A stretch of 64,000 nt of DNA, taken from positions 248,001 through 312,000 of the forward strand of contig NZ_AMSG01000001.1 in NCBI RefSeq assembly GCF_000300875.1, read 5' to 3'. This DNA is from Galbibacter marinus (GTDB lineage: Bacteria > Bacteroidota > Bacteroidia > Flavobacteriales > Flavobacteriaceae). The notes under the pieces were generated by a model, which was not told where the DNA came from, searched no databases, and worked only from the letters and a program-made list of their open reading frames with translations. Made by a program: the position numbers and the translations under genes. Shown in pieces: positions 1-8,966 of this stretch; position 1 is the stretch's first letter; every line of letters begins with the position of its first letter.

Positions 1-810
1 AAAACCGACACCAGCCGCAACACCATAAAACTCATCATAACCCCCTTGAACCCATCCTAGTTTTGGCATGTCCAATATTAAACTGCCGGAAAAAGAAAGG
101 TCATCATCTCCCATTCTTCGAGCTCTAGTTAAGGCGCTAAACCTAGCATCTTCCAACATACCTACACCATTTTCAAACCGATTGGTATACATTAGGTGAG
201 CACTGAATGTTTTATCTGCAAACTCCGTTAATGATTCACTTGTTTTAAAATTATAATCAAAGGCGTCCTCTGCATATAAACCTACATCGAAACTGCCTAT
301 AGATAAATTAATACCTGGTTGGAATGTGAGTAGCGAACCATTTTCCAAATCAGCAATGGTCGGATCATTAGGTTGGTTAGGATTAATATTGCTTTTATCT
401 ACCCCACTGTTATAATAAGACAGGTTGAATCCAAAAGTCAAATTACTGTTCTGAGATAATCGGACACCATAAGCATAATTGGCAATAGCCCCAAAGTTTG
501 CAATTGTTCCGAACTTTTGATGGTAGATACTTAGTCCAAGACCTGAACGGTCGCTAATACGTCCTGAATAGCTTCCTAAATACGTTTGGTAATTATCATC
601 AAAGCTCACCCATTGATTGCGGTGATAGAGGTTTATATACGAATTATCTTCATTGACAGTTGAAAAAGTCGGATTGATTAAAAACCTATTGAATTTCAAT
701 AGGTTTTGTGCTGGTATATCAATTGAAGCCACAGGAACATCCTCCTGTGCAAAAGCACTGGCGCAACACATTAAGAGTAGCAGGATGTATCTGTTTAAGC
801 TAAACTTCAT
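1..810 (-). CDS. PorP/SprF family type IX secretion membrane protein (C-terminus outside window)
   Basis: The reading frame runs from an ATG at 810 leftwards off the window edge, so only the first 270 codons are present. It begins with a signal peptide (MKFSLNRYILLLLMCCASAF, then AQ), followed by text typical of PorP/SprF proteins: INPTFSTVNE, a HRNQWVSFD motif close to the signal peptide, then alternating beta-strand segments of an outer-membrane barrel. Known members pair with type IX secretion substrates that carry the gliding-motility (type B) C-terminal domain. Its upstream neighbour at 815-3004 ends in such a domain and the two are only 4 nt apart, so they are almost certainly one operon. 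Family assignment is strong; the specific substrate pairing is inferred from adjacency. Confidence 0.88.
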   Translation of the reverse strand, partial: MKFSLNRYILLLLMCCASAFAQEDVPVASIDIPAQNLLKFNRFLINPTFSTVNEDNSYINLYHRNQWVSFDDNYQTYLGSYSGRISDRSGLGLSIYHQKFGTIANFGAIANYAYGVRLSQNSNLTFGFNLSYYNSGVDKSNINPNQPNDPTIADLENGSLLTFQPGINLSIGSFDVGLYAEDAFDYNFKTSESLTEFADKTFSAHLMYTNRFENGVGMLEDARFSALTRARRMGDDDLSFSGSLILDMPKLGWVQGGYDEFYGVAAGVGF

Positions 811-814
811 TTAG

Positions 815-3004
815 TTATTTTATAACGGTAATCGTACCTTGTTTTAGGGTTTCTTTTCCTTTAGTTATACTGTAATAATATATCGGTGGTTGACTTCCAC
901 TTGTTTGTAATATTGAGGATTCTGGCCAGTTGTTTTGATAATCATTGGTAGAGTAAACTCTTGTTCCTGATTGCAAAAATATGTTTACAGTCACATCCTT
1001 TTTATAGGCATAGGTACTTGGAATAATCCAAAGGTCGTTAAACCCATCACCGTTAGGTGTTATCACATTTGGAATTACATAACTTTCCAAATTGGTCACC
1101 TTAAATATTTTGGTAAGTTGGCACTGACCAACTCCAGCGACCAAGGTATATTCACCTTCCTGATGAATTGTGATGCTTCGCTCACTTGAGATAAGTTCAT
1201 TCATGGGATCAAACCATTGATATGAATCCCCTCCTGAGGCTGTAATGGTTTTTGTTTGACCCTCTGGGATTACCACTACATCTGAGACATTTAACTGTAC
1301 AACTGAAGGGTTTAAATCTTCTATGGTAAAAGTATTTGAGCTAAGAGTGCACCCGTAAGCTGTAATCTCCAATTTGTATTTACCGGTGAGATTCGTAGAA
1401 AGTGAAGTGCCTTTCTCAGTCAGTACTACACCATTTCTATACCAGCTATAATCATACTGCGTATCCGTTACAGAGGATTTAATTAAAATGTTATTGCCAT
1501 TATCGCAACGAACATTGCTATCTGCTGAAATTTTTGCTGTGATCGGAAGGCTCAATTTTAATTCTATCGATTCGCTATTTAGTATAATTCCACCTTCGAT
1601 CTCAACCCGAAGAGCATAAGTCCCATTTTTACGCGCATCTGCAATGGAAAGTGTTTTTTCAGTAGCTCCGCTTAATTCTTTGTTGTTGTAAACCCATTGG
1701 TATGAAAATTTATCTAATGTACTCTTCTCAAGCTGGATAGTTTGTTCTCCTTTTACTGCGGTAATGGAAGCTAAGCTCAGTTCTGCACTGGTACTTTCAC
1801 ATGAGGTATATGAACTGGCGTTAATTGTTGCTACATAAGATTCAGGTTCTACAATACTTACCTTATCTGTGGTTCGCTTAACGATACAATCCTCCTGTTG
1901 AGAAATCGTCACATAATAATCCCCAGCGACACTAACCTGTAGTGTCTTCCCTGTTTCTCCTGTAAGTTCGGTTCCATTTCTAAACCATTGGAATGAAGGG
2001 TTAGTAGCAGTAGTTTCCACAGCTATAGACACTGTTTCTTCTGGAAGTAATAAGGTGCCTTGTGCTAAAATGAGGTTGGATTCAAAAGATCCTGCAGAAA
2101 TACTGACTGTAGAGGTCGTTTCTTTACAACCACCACTGCGTTCTAAAACCACGTAATAGTCACCTGCAAATCCTGGATCACTGCCGTTTACCTCCAAAGT
2201 GTTTTGATTATTTCTCTGGAGTAATTCACCGTCTTTATACCAAGCATAGGTGAGCAGCGGATCATCTAAATCAGTTTTAAGTGTATAGGTTTGACCCTCA
2301 CATAATGAAAGTTTCTTTGCACCAACGAGTTCAAAACCGATAGAGTTCTCAATATTTACCTCCACTAAATTTGAAGCGGTAGCAGAAGAACAGTAGGATC
2401 CATAATTGATTTCTGCAAAATAAATTCCAGGTTCTGTAACCTCTAATGAGGGTCCGTGTTCTCCTGGGATAAGCTCGCTGTAATTGTACCAATTATACGA
2501 GGCTTCATTGGGATAATTATCTACCTCTAAGTACACAGAAGTTCCATCACAAACCGAGGCCTCCTCGTAATTATTAACTACTAAAGACTCACTAACATTT
2601 ATAAAATAAGCTCCGAAAGGATCACTTGAAGGGCTTGTCTTTTTTGGACTCGTGCTGCGCCAACGTAATCTGTAGTTCTCACCAGATACATTTTTAGGCA
2701 ATTTTAGATCAGTAACTTTAAATTTAAATTCAGCGTTTTTATCGGTTAATCTCGCAAGGGTAATGGGGGAAGAAAAGCTACCACTTGCATCTGAGAGTTC
2801 AATAATAAATTCATTGTCAGAGTTTACGATGGGATTTGGGTTCCAGGTAAACTCCACAGGGAATCCATTATGATCTGATGTTACACAGGCATCCGTAAAT
2901 CCTAGTGTAGGTTTTTTTAACTCTTGCGCACCAAGCGACATGCCAGTTACGGTCAGCATAAGTAGGGAGAAACGAATAGATTTTTGAGTAAAAGTTCTAT
3001 TCAT
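815..3004 (-). CDS. secreted Ig-like repeat protein with type B (gliding-motility) T9SS C-terminal domain
   Basis: About 729 residues. I start it at the ATG at 3004 (MNRTFTQKS), because this gives a clean signal peptide ending in GMSLGA-QE and because a TAACTTTG promoter element at 3059-3066 overlaps the longer in-frame extension. The body holds about six Ig/PKD-like repeats, each with a Y-x-W-Y-x-x-G-x-L core and a closing G-x-Y motif. The last 90 residues start with VIPNVITPNGDGFNDLW, the hallmark of the gliding-motility-associated C-terminal domain (TIGR04131 type) that directs export through the type IX system. It is probably a cell-surface protein secreted or anchored with help from the PorP/SprF protein encoded 4 nt downstream. 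Ligand or function beyond that is unknown. Confidence 0.88.
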   Translation of the reverse strand: MNRTFTQKSIRFSLLMLTVTGMSLGAQELKKPTLGFTDACVTSDHNGFPVEFTWNPNPIVNSDNEFIIELSDASGSFSSPITLARLTDKNAEFKFKVTDLKLPKNVSGENYRLRWRSTSPKKTSPSSDPFGAYFINVSESLVVNNYEEASVCDGTSVYLEVDNYPNEASYNWYNYSELIPGEHGPSLEVTEPGIYFAEINYGSYCSSATASNLVEVNIENSIGFELVGAKKLSLCEGQTYTLKTDLDDPLLTYAWYKDGELLQRNNQNTLEVNGSDPGFAGDYYVVLERSGGCKETTSTVSISAGSFESNLILAQGTLLLPEETVSIAVETTATNPSFQWFRNGTELTGETGKTLQVSVAGDYYVTISQQEDCIVKRTTDKVSIVEPESYVATINASSYTSCESTSAELSLASITAVKGEQTIQLEKSTLDKFSYQWVYNNKELSGATEKTLSIADARKNGTYALRVEIEGGIILNSESIELKLSLPITAKISADSNVRCDNGNNILIKSSVTDTQYDYSWYRNGVVLTEKGTSLSTNLTGKYKLEITAYGCTLSSNTFTIEDLNPSVVQLNVSDVVVIPEGQTKTITASGGDSYQWFDPMNELISSERSITIHQEGEYTLVAGVGQCQLTKIFKVTNLESYVIPNVITPNGDGFNDLWIIPSTYAYKKDVTVNIFLQSGTRVYSTNDYQNNWPESSILQTSGSQPPIYYYSITKGKETLKQGTITVIK

Positions 3005-3058
3005 AATTATATGGTTTAAATTTGGGTTTGCGTCATCTGAAAATTCCACAATAGAAAT

Positions 3059-3066
3059 CAAAGTTA
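3059..3066 (-). promoter_or_regulatory. candidate -7 promoter element (TAACTTTG) of the Ig-repeat/PorP operon
   Basis: Read on the minus strand this is TAACTTTG, an exact match to the Bacteroidota sigma-A -7 consensus TAnnTTTG. It lies about 55 nt before the ATG at 3004, which supports that start codon. No well-spaced -33 TTG is visible. The rest of the divergent intergenic region 3067-3319 shows nothing further. Confidence 0.5.
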
Positions 3067-3319
3067 GCTGTTTTTTTATACAATTTTAGGAGTTTGTGGT
3101 GAAAGCACGATTTATAGATGCCTAGTTCAATTTTAGCATGGTTAAGGCTTAAAAAAATCCTTAAAATACCGAATGGTTTGTTAATAAAGCTGTTGAAAAG
3201 TCATTTTTTAGCCATGTAAAATCCGCTAGAATTTCAGTTTAAAATCAAGCTATAGGTTTTGAATTTCAAGTTTTGGTTTTGTTTATCCTTGATAAGTATA
3301 CATTGCTTTAAAAATTCCT

Positions 3320-3327
3320 TAATTTTG
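3320..3327 (+). promoter_or_regulatory. candidate -7 promoter element (TAATTTTG) of glnS
   Basis: TAATTTTG matches TAnnTTTG and lies 24 nt before the glnS ATG. A TTG at 3303-3305 is 14 nt upstream, closer than the usual 17-23 nt spacing, so the -33 box is uncertain. Confidence 0.45.
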
Positions 3328-3351
3328 CAGTCTATTTAGTATAATAAATTT

Positions 3352-5031
3352 ATGGCAGAAGAAGGAAAGTCTTTAAATTTCATCGAACATATCATTGAAA
3401 ATGACCTCAAAGAGGGATTTAGTAAAGATGAATTGCGTTTTCGATTCCCACCAGAACCTAATGGCTATCTCCATATTGGACATGCCAGTTCTATTTGTTT
3501 AAATTTCGGACTGGGTGAAAAGTACAATGCACCCGTGAATTTGCGTTTCGACGACACGAACCCTGCAAAAGAAGAGCAGCAGTTTGTAGATGCAATTAAA
3601 CGTGATGTAGAATGGCTTGGATACCAATGGGATCAGGAGCGTTATGCTTCAGATTACTTTGAACAATTATATAAGTGGGCTATTGAACTTATCAAACTTG
3701 GAAAGGCTTATGTAGATAGTCAAAGTTCAGAAGAAATTGCTGCGCAAAAAGGTACTCCGACATCTCCTGGACAAGAAAGTCCTTATAGAAACCGATCTGT
3801 GGAGGAGAATTTAGAGCTCTTCGAACAAATGAAAAATGGTGACTTTAAAGAAGGTGAGCACGTCCTGCGCGCAAAAATTGATATGAAGGCCTCCAATATG
3901 CTGATGAGGGATCCAATTATGTATAGAATCCTGCACAAGCCGCACCATAGAACAAATAATGATTGGTGTATTTATCCAATGTATGACTGGACCCATGGAG
4001 AGAGCGATTATATCGAACAAGTCTCCCATTCCTTTTGTACTCTTGAGTTTGCGATGCACCGTGAGTTATATGACTGGTTTTTAAATCAGGTATATACCCC
4101 TTCAAAGGTAAAACCAAAACAACGTGAGTTTGCACGAAGAAATTTAAGTCATACTGTAGTGAGCAAACGAAAATTACTTCGTTTAGTTGAGCAAGGCGTA
4201 GTCAATGGATGGGATGATCCAAGGATGCCCACTATTTCTGGGTTAAGACGTCGTGGTTATACTCCTGAGTCAATTAAGAACTTTGCCAATACCATTGGTA
4301 TTGCAAAAAGAGATAACTTAATTGATGTGTCTTTATTGGAATTTCATGCCCGTGAGGATCTCAATAAAAAAGCTCCTCGTATTATGGGGGTACTAAATCC
4401 TTTAAAACTTATTATCACCAATTACCCTGAAAACCAGGAAGAATTAGTTGAGGCTGAAAACAACCCTGAAGAAGAAGTACTTACCTATAGAGAGGTGCCA
4501 TTTTCTAGAGAAATTTATATCGAACAAGAGGATTTTAGAGAAGAGGCTAATCGTAAGTTTTTCCGTTTAAAACTCGGTGGGGAAGTTCGTCTAAAAAATG
4601 CTTATATCATTAAAGCGGAGAAGGCTGTAAAAGATGAGCATGGAAATATTGTTGAAGTTCATTGCAGCTATGATCCACTTAGTAAAAGTGGCAGTGGTAC
4701 CCTGGAGAGTCAACGAAAAGTGAAAGGGACCTTACACTGGGTATCAATAAAGCATGCCATCGAAGTTGAGGTACGTGAGTACGATCGTTTATTTACCGTT
4801 GCCGAACCAGACAGACAAGGAGATAAGGATTTTCTAGAGTTTCTAAATCCAGAATCTTTAAAAATAACAAAAGGTTATATAGAACCTAGTGTTGCAACTG
4901 CCAAGGTCGGGGATCATTTCCAATTCCAGCGACTTGGTTATTTCAATATAGATCCAGACAGCACAAAAGACAAGCTGGTTTTCAACAAAACAGTTGGACT
5001 CAGAGATACTTGGGCGAAGCTCGAACAATAA
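3352..5031 (+). CDS. glnS: glutaminyl-tRNA synthetase
   Basis: 559 residues, the normal length for GlnRS. It charges tRNA-Gln with glutamine in the cytoplasm. Class I signature motifs are visible: PPEPNGYLHIGH with HIGH at residues 41-44, and a KMSKS-type loop VVSKRKL with SKRKL at 271-275. The GlnRS-type motif DDTNP (67-71) follows the Rossmann entry, and the C-terminal half is the anticodon-binding beta-barrel. It is a single transcription unit with a -7 motif upstream and a strong terminator at 5055-5078. The bacterial GluRS-specific LRIEDTD motif is absent here but present in gltX at 7316-8854, so the two enzymes are clearly distinguished. Confidence 0.96.
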   Translation: MAEEGKSLNFIEHIIENDLKEGFSKDELRFRFPPEPNGYLHIGHASSICLNFGLGEKYNAPVNLRFDDTNPAKEEQQFVDAIKRDVEWLGYQWDQERYASDYFEQLYKWAIELIKLGKAYVDSQSSEEIAAQKGTPTSPGQESPYRNRSVEENLELFEQMKNGDFKEGEHVLRAKIDMKASNMLMRDPIMYRILHKPHHRTNNDWCIYPMYDWTHGESDYIEQVSHSFCTLEFAMHRELYDWFLNQVYTPSKVKPKQREFARRNLSHTVVSKRKLLRLVEQGVVNGWDDPRMPTISGLRRRGYTPESIKNFANTIGIAKRDNLIDVSLLEFHAREDLNKKAPRIMGVLNPLKLIITNYPENQEELVEAENNPEEEVLTYREVPFSREIYIEQEDFREEANRKFFRLKLGGEVRLKNAYIIKAEKAVKDEHGNIVEVHCSYDPLSKSGSGTLESQRKVKGTLHWVSIKHAIEVEVREYDRLFTVAEPDRQGDKDFLEFLNPESLKITKGYIEPSVATAKVGDHFQFQRLGYFNIDPDSTKDKLVFNKTVGLRDTWAKLEQ

Positions 5032-5054
5032 TATAAAATACATACAATTACCCT

Positions 5055-5078
5055 AAAGCACGCCTAGCGTGCTTTTTT
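5055..5078 (+). terminator. rho-independent terminator of glnS
   Basis: A perfect 9-bp stem (AAAGCACGC at 5055-5063 pairing with GCGTGCTTT at 5067-5075), a 3-nt loop and a T-run, 24 nt after the glnS stop codon. Confidence 0.85.
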
Positions 5079-5200
5079 ATTTCTATTAACACAACTGTTA
5101 AGAATAGGCTAAATGCTCTCAATTTTTAGTATAATACCTTCAACTTTCGTAAATTAGATACTATTAGGGGATTAATTTATTAATTAAAACATTTTTAGAT

Positions 5201-5548
5201 ATGTCAAACCAAACAGGAAATACTTTATTAGCGCTTTTAACTGGTGCTGCAATCGGAGCAGGGATAGGAATTCTTTATGCTCCTGATAGAGGGGACAAAA
5301 CCCGAAAAAAAATAAGAAAAAATGCAAAATCGGCTCAGAGAGAACTTGAGAAACAACTTAAGTCAACCACGACAAAACTCAGCTCACAAGCAGAGAAGAC
5401 GCGTGCAAATTTTGAGAACAAATTAGAGGACACTCTTTCTACGATGAGTTATAAGGCTGATGACATACTAGTGGCTTTAGAAGCGAAACTAGAGGACCTC
5501 AGAGAACAAAACTCTAAGCTTCAGAAAGCGGCAACGTCTAAAAAGTAG
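5201..5548 (+). CDS. YtxH domain-containing small envelope protein
   Basis: 115 residues. The N-terminus holds a glycine/alanine-rich hydrophobic segment (residues 8-26, LLALLTGAAIGAGIGILYAP) followed by DRGDKTRKKIRKNAK, the arrangement typical of YtxH/gas-vesicle-like stress proteins. Residues 40-110 are a charged amphipathic helix, probably coiled coil. It is the first gene of a three-gene set with a holin-like membrane protein 3 nt downstream and a small soluble protein after that. Members of the family are often induced by general stress in other bacteria, but nothing in the sequence proves that here. Confidence 0.8.
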   Translation: MSNQTGNTLLALLTGAAIGAGIGILYAPDRGDKTRKKIRKNAKSAQRELEKQLKSTTTKLSSQAEKTRANFENKLEDTLSTMSYKADDILVALEAKLEDLREQNSKLQKAATSKK

Positions 5549-5551
5549 TTT

Positions 5552-5905
5552 ATGGGACTGAACAATCTCTCAGAAAATGTTGAGGGGCTCAATAGAAGTA
5601 CTCAAGAATTCATTGAAAAGAATTATGAGTACTACAGGCTCAGTATATTTAAAACCTTAACCAAGGGCTCTACTTCATTAATAACCTTTATGATACTAGG
5701 GGCGCTATTATTTGGCGCTCTATTGCTAGTGACCTTCGCTATAGCTTTATTTATAGGAAGTTGGTTAGATAATTTAGGCCTTGGCTTTTTGATATTGGGG
5801 CTTTTCTATGTCTTAATTGCAGTGATTGTTTTTTATGGTTGCAGAAAAACCATAGAACGTATGGTGCTCATTAAGGCCTCTAAAGATTTTTTTGATAATG
5901 ATTGA
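5552..5905 (+). CDS. phage-holin-superfamily-III-like two-TM membrane protein
   Basis: 117 residues with a soluble N-terminus of about 40 residues and two long transmembrane helices (about 41-69 and 75-96), then a short basic tail. This matches the PF07332-type family (putative Actinobacteriophage holin, also called phage holin family protein), which is common on bacterial chromosomes without any phage. There are no phage genes around it. It starts 3 nt after the YtxH stop and is probably cotranscribed, so a role in the cell envelope next to YtxH is more likely than lysis. Confidence 0.7.
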   Translation: MGLNNLSENVEGLNRSTQEFIEKNYEYYRLSIFKTLTKGSTSLITFMILGALLFGALLLVTFAIALFIGSWLDNLGLGFLILGLFYVLIAVIVFYGCRKTIERMVLIKASKDFFDND

Positions 5906-5933
5906 TGCAAGGCAATCACCAAAAGAAGATACC

Positions 5934-6137
5934 ATGAAAATTTACACTTCATTTGAAGAAATAGACAAGGATATTAAGGTGCTAAAATTAGAAAAGGATA
6001 TTTCAAAAGAAGAAATAAAACTCAACTTTAACGGCATCAAGGACGACTTTAGCTTTTTAAACGTGGTCGGAAAAACTGCAAATTCAGTAATTCAAAAGGC
6101 CTTAACGTTTAAGCTATTAAGAAATTTAATCAAATAA
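5934..6137 (+). CDS. small conserved protein, DUF6327-like
   Basis: 67 residues starting MKIYTSFEEIDKDIKVLKLE. The frame is open further upstream (TTG at 5892, ATG at 5898), overlapping the holin-like gene. I choose the ATG at 5934 because the KxYxSFEEID start matches the small family seen behind YtxH/holin pairs in flavobacteria, which I recall as DUF6327. It is a charged helix of about 45 residues followed by a hydrophobic C-terminal helix (VIQKALTFKLLRNLIK). Function is unknown; gene order suggests it works with the YtxH and holin-like proteins. Confidence 0.6.
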   Translation: MKIYTSFEEIDKDIKVLKLEKDISKEEIKLNFNGIKDDFSFLNVVGKTANSVIQKALTFKLLRNLIK

Positions 6138-6188
6138 ATTAAAAGCACCCCCCTTCCTACACCTGCATTTGTGTCCGAGACACAAATA

Positions 6189-6230
6189 GAAAACGTTGCT
6201 GAAAATTATAAATCAGCAACGTTTTCTTTA
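6189..6230. terminator. bidirectional terminator hairpin between convergent units
   Basis: A perfect 14-bp inverted repeat (6189-6202 with 6213-6226, core AACGTTGCTGA) with A and T flanks on both sides. It separates the plus-strand YtxH cluster from the minus-strand SPFH gene and could end transcription from both. Confidence 0.8.
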
Positions 6231-6281
6231 TTTAATACTATCGGTAAGTTATCTGCAATTACTTAAAAATAAAGAGGTAAT

Positions 6282-7211
6282 CTATTTATCGTCACCGTCT
6301 TTCTTTTTGTTTTGCTTTTTCATAGCCTCCCCTATTTGATTACTTGCCGTAAAGGATGCAACCATATTGTTAAGCATATCACTTCCAGCTTGCGGAGAAT
6401 TCGGAAGAAGTATCAAGTTACTATTGGTTTCCTCTCCAATTGCTTGCAAGGTATCATAATGCTGAGTTACAACAATAAGCGCTGAGGCCTCCTGGGAATT
6501 TATACCCACTTTGTTTAATACTTCAACGGATTCTTCCAAACCACGGGCAATTTCACGGCGCTGATCTGCAATACCTTGACCCTGAAGACGTTTACTCTCT
6601 GCTTCGGCTTTGGCTTTTTCAACAATTAGAATTCGAGCAGCATCTCCTTCGAACTGAGCAGCTATTTTCTCGCGCTCTGAGGCATTAATACGGTTCATCG
6701 CATGCTTTACCTGTTGATCAGGATCAATGTCAGTCACAAGAGTTTTAATGATGTCAAATCCGTATTCCAACATGGCATCCTGAAGTTCGGACTTTACTGC
6801 AATAGCAATATCATCTTTTTTCACAAAAACGTCATCTAATTTCATTTTAGGAACCTCTGCTCGAACTACGTCGAATACATAAGAAGTAATTTGCTCATGT
6901 GGATACTCTAATTTATAAAAAGCATCATAAACCTTAGTCTTAATAACAACGTATTGAACTGAAATTTTAAGCTTTACAAAAACGTCATCCAAGGTTTTAG
7001 TCTCGACGATCACATCGAGTTGTTGAATTTTAAGACTTAGTTTCCCTGCGATGCGGTCAATGATAGGAATTTTAAGCTGTAGACCAGAATTTCGAATACT
7101 GTGAAATTTACCAAAACGTTCTATGGCCACAGCGGTCTGTTGCTTAACGATAAAAAAGGCACTGAAAAAGATGATAATGCCAAAAAATGCTAAAGGAATA
7201 AGAAGATACAT
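6282..7211 (-). CDS. SPFH/Band 7 (stomatin-like) membrane protein
   Basis: 309 residues. An N-terminal membrane anchor (about 1-23) is followed by the SPFH domain (about 25-200), with AIERFGKF and the typical DVV-R-E-P-KMKLDDVF region. A charged helical stretch follows (INASEREKIAAQFEGDA, EKAKAEAESKRLQGQG), as in stomatin, QmcA and slipin proteins. The C-terminus is rich in lysine (KKQNKKKDGDDK). Such proteins form membrane scaffold assemblies and often affect protease or lipid organisation. No NfeD-like partner gene is adjacent; gltX lies just upstream on the same strand about 100 nt away. Confidence 0.88.
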   Translation of the reverse strand: MYLLIPLAFFGIIIFFSAFFIVKQQTAVAIERFGKFHSIRNSGLQLKIPIIDRIAGKLSLKIQQLDVIVETKTLDDVFVKLKISVQYVVIKTKVYDAFYKLEYPHEQITSYVFDVVRAEVPKMKLDDVFVKKDDIAIAVKSELQDAMLEYGFDIIKTLVTDIDPDQQVKHAMNRINASEREKIAAQFEGDAARILIVEKAKAEAESKRLQGQGIADQRREIARGLEESVEVLNKVGINSQEASALIVVTQHYDTLQAIGEETNSNLILLPNSPQAGSDMLNNMVASFTASNQIGEAMKKQNKKKDGDDK

Positions 7212-7315
7212 CTGAAAAAATTTATAGGTTAACCGCGGTTAAAATACGAATTTTAAAATTAGAAAATCTATAAAATATAGTCAGATGTACCTTTATGTGA
7301 ATATCTATTAAGGAA

Positions 7316-8854
7316 TCATCCCAGTTTTGTTACAGCATACTGGATTCTATCGAGCGTTTGTGTTTTCCCAAGTAAATCAATAATGTCAAATACATGCGGT
7401 CCTTTCATTTCGCCTACAAGCGCTAATCGCAATGGTGGCATAACTTGACCAAAGCTCAGTTCTTTTTCAGAAATCCATGACTTTACAGTTTCTTCGATAG
7501 TTTGAGAATTAAAATCATTTACCGACTCAATAACCATGGCTACTTGATTCATATAACTAGCCGTGTGTTCCTTCCACTGTTTCTTGACAGCCTTTTCTTG
7601 GAAGTTCTCAGGTGCTCTTAAGAAAAAGTCCCCTTCTACTACAAGTTCACTCACAAAATTGACACGTTCTTTTAAAAGACCGGCCACCTTAGATAGATAA
7701 TCAATCCTTAGATCCGTTCTGCGGGCGGTAGATTGTTCGATATAATCGCATAGTTCTTTGGCCAAATCATCATTAGATTGTTTTTGAAGATATTGATGAT
7801 TATACCATTTGGTTTTATCCGGATCAAATCGAGCTCCTGCCTTTTGAACTTTCTCTATTTCAAAAGCTTCTATAAGTTCATCAAGGCTAAAAAGTTCCTG
7901 TTCTGTACCTGGGTTCCAGCCTAAAAAGGCTAAAAAGTTTACCACGGCCTCTGGATAATATCCTTGCTCTTTATAACCTGAAGAAACCTCTCCTGATACA
8001 GGGTCAGTCCATTGTAAAGGAAATACTGGAAATCCTAATTTATCACCATCACGTTTACTTAGTTTTCCTTTGCCAACAGATTTTAAAATAAGTGGTAAAT
8101 GTGCAAACTCAGGAGCATCCCAACCAAAAGCGCGGTATAACAAAACGTGCAAAGCCAAGGAAGGCAACCACTCCTCACCTCGAATCACATGGGTAATTTC
8201 CATCAAATGATCATCGACAATATTAGCTAGGTGATAGGTGGGCATACCATCACTTTTAAACAATACCTTATCATCTAAAATGTTGGTATCAATTATTATT
8301 TCCCCACGAATTATATCATTTAATTTAATGGATTCATCCACAGGTGATTTAAAACGAATCACATAGGGTTCTCCAGATTCAATTCGCTTTTGAACTTCTT
8401 GGGTGTCTAAAGAAAGTGAGTTTTGTAATGTTCCACGTGTAGCCCAGTTATAAGTAAATTTACCGCCATCGCTTTCAGATTTTAGTCGCTCTGCATCCAA
8501 CTCCTCTGGTGTATCGAATGCATAATATGCCCAACCGCTATTTAGCAATTCTTCGGCATATTTTTTATAAAGTTCCTTACGCTCACTTTGACGAAAAGGT
8601 CCGTATTTTTCTTGAATTTCAGCCTCTGAATCAGGTCCCTGATCATAAGGTATATTTAACCATTTTAGCGCCTTAGTGATATACTCCTCTGCTCCTTCGA
8701 CATAGCGTTTTTGATCTGTATCTTCGATTCGTAAAATAAAATCACCGCCGTGTTTCTTGGCAAATAAATAATTTAACAAAGCCGTTCTAACACCTCCGAT
8801 ATGTAAAGGTCCTGTAGGACTTGGTGCAAATCGCACTCTAACGCGTGTACTCAT
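7316..8854 (-). CDS. gltX: glutamyl-tRNA synthetase
   Basis: 512 residues, a full-length bacterial GluRS. It charges tRNA-Glu, also supplying heme and tetrapyrrole synthesis. Visible motifs: PSPTGPLHIGG with the HIGH-like HIGG at 18-21, LRIEDTD at 41-47, and the KMSKS-type KLSKRDG at 264-270. The C-terminal third is the anticodon-binding helical bundle. A TATCTTTG -7 element lies about 17 nt upstream on the minus strand. The gene lies 4 kb from glnS, and having both argues that glutaminyl-tRNA is made directly by GlnRS. Confidence 0.96.
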   Translation of the reverse strand: MSTRVRVRFAPSPTGPLHIGGVRTALLNYLFAKKHGGDFILRIEDTDQKRYVEGAEEYITKALKWLNIPYDQGPDSEAEIQEKYGPFRQSERKELYKKYAEELLNSGWAYYAFDTPEELDAERLKSESDGGKFTYNWATRGTLQNSLSLDTQEVQKRIESGEPYVIRFKSPVDESIKLNDIIRGEIIIDTNILDDKVLFKSDGMPTYHLANIVDDHLMEITHVIRGEEWLPSLALHVLLYRAFGWDAPEFAHLPLILKSVGKGKLSKRDGDKLGFPVFPLQWTDPVSGEVSSGYKEQGYYPEAVVNFLAFLGWNPGTEQELFSLDELIEAFEIEKVQKAGARFDPDKTKWYNHQYLQKQSNDDLAKELCDYIEQSTARRTDLRIDYLSKVAGLLKERVNFVSELVVEGDFFLRAPENFQEKAVKKQWKEHTASYMNQVAMVIESVNDFNSQTIEETVKSWISEKELSFGQVMPPLRLALVGEMKGPHVFDIIDLLGKTQTLDRIQYAVTKLG

Positions 8855-8870
8855 TTAAAATAATTTTTGA

Positions 8871-8878
8871 CAAAGATA
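8871..8878 (-). promoter_or_regulatory. candidate -7 promoter element (TATCTTTG) of gltX
   Basis: Minus-strand TATCTTTG is an exact TAnnTTTG match, 16 nt before the gltX ATG. No clear -33 TTG at the usual distance. Confidence 0.5.
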
Positions 8879-8966
8879 GGAGTTTTTAAAAGGAACTTTG
8901 AATCTGGTTTCCATGATTAATTAGTGTTAAAAATACATTTTTTAATAACCTATTTTAATTTTATTC

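Noticed and set aside
5552-5905. Holin-like protein as a sign of a prophage
   Set aside because: No phage structural, lysis or integrase gene is near; the family is common on chromosomes.
8429-8444. parS-like half site TGTTCCACGTGTAGCC inside gltX
   Set aside because: The left half is perfect but the right half has three mismatches, and it sits in conserved coding sequence. Not called as a site.
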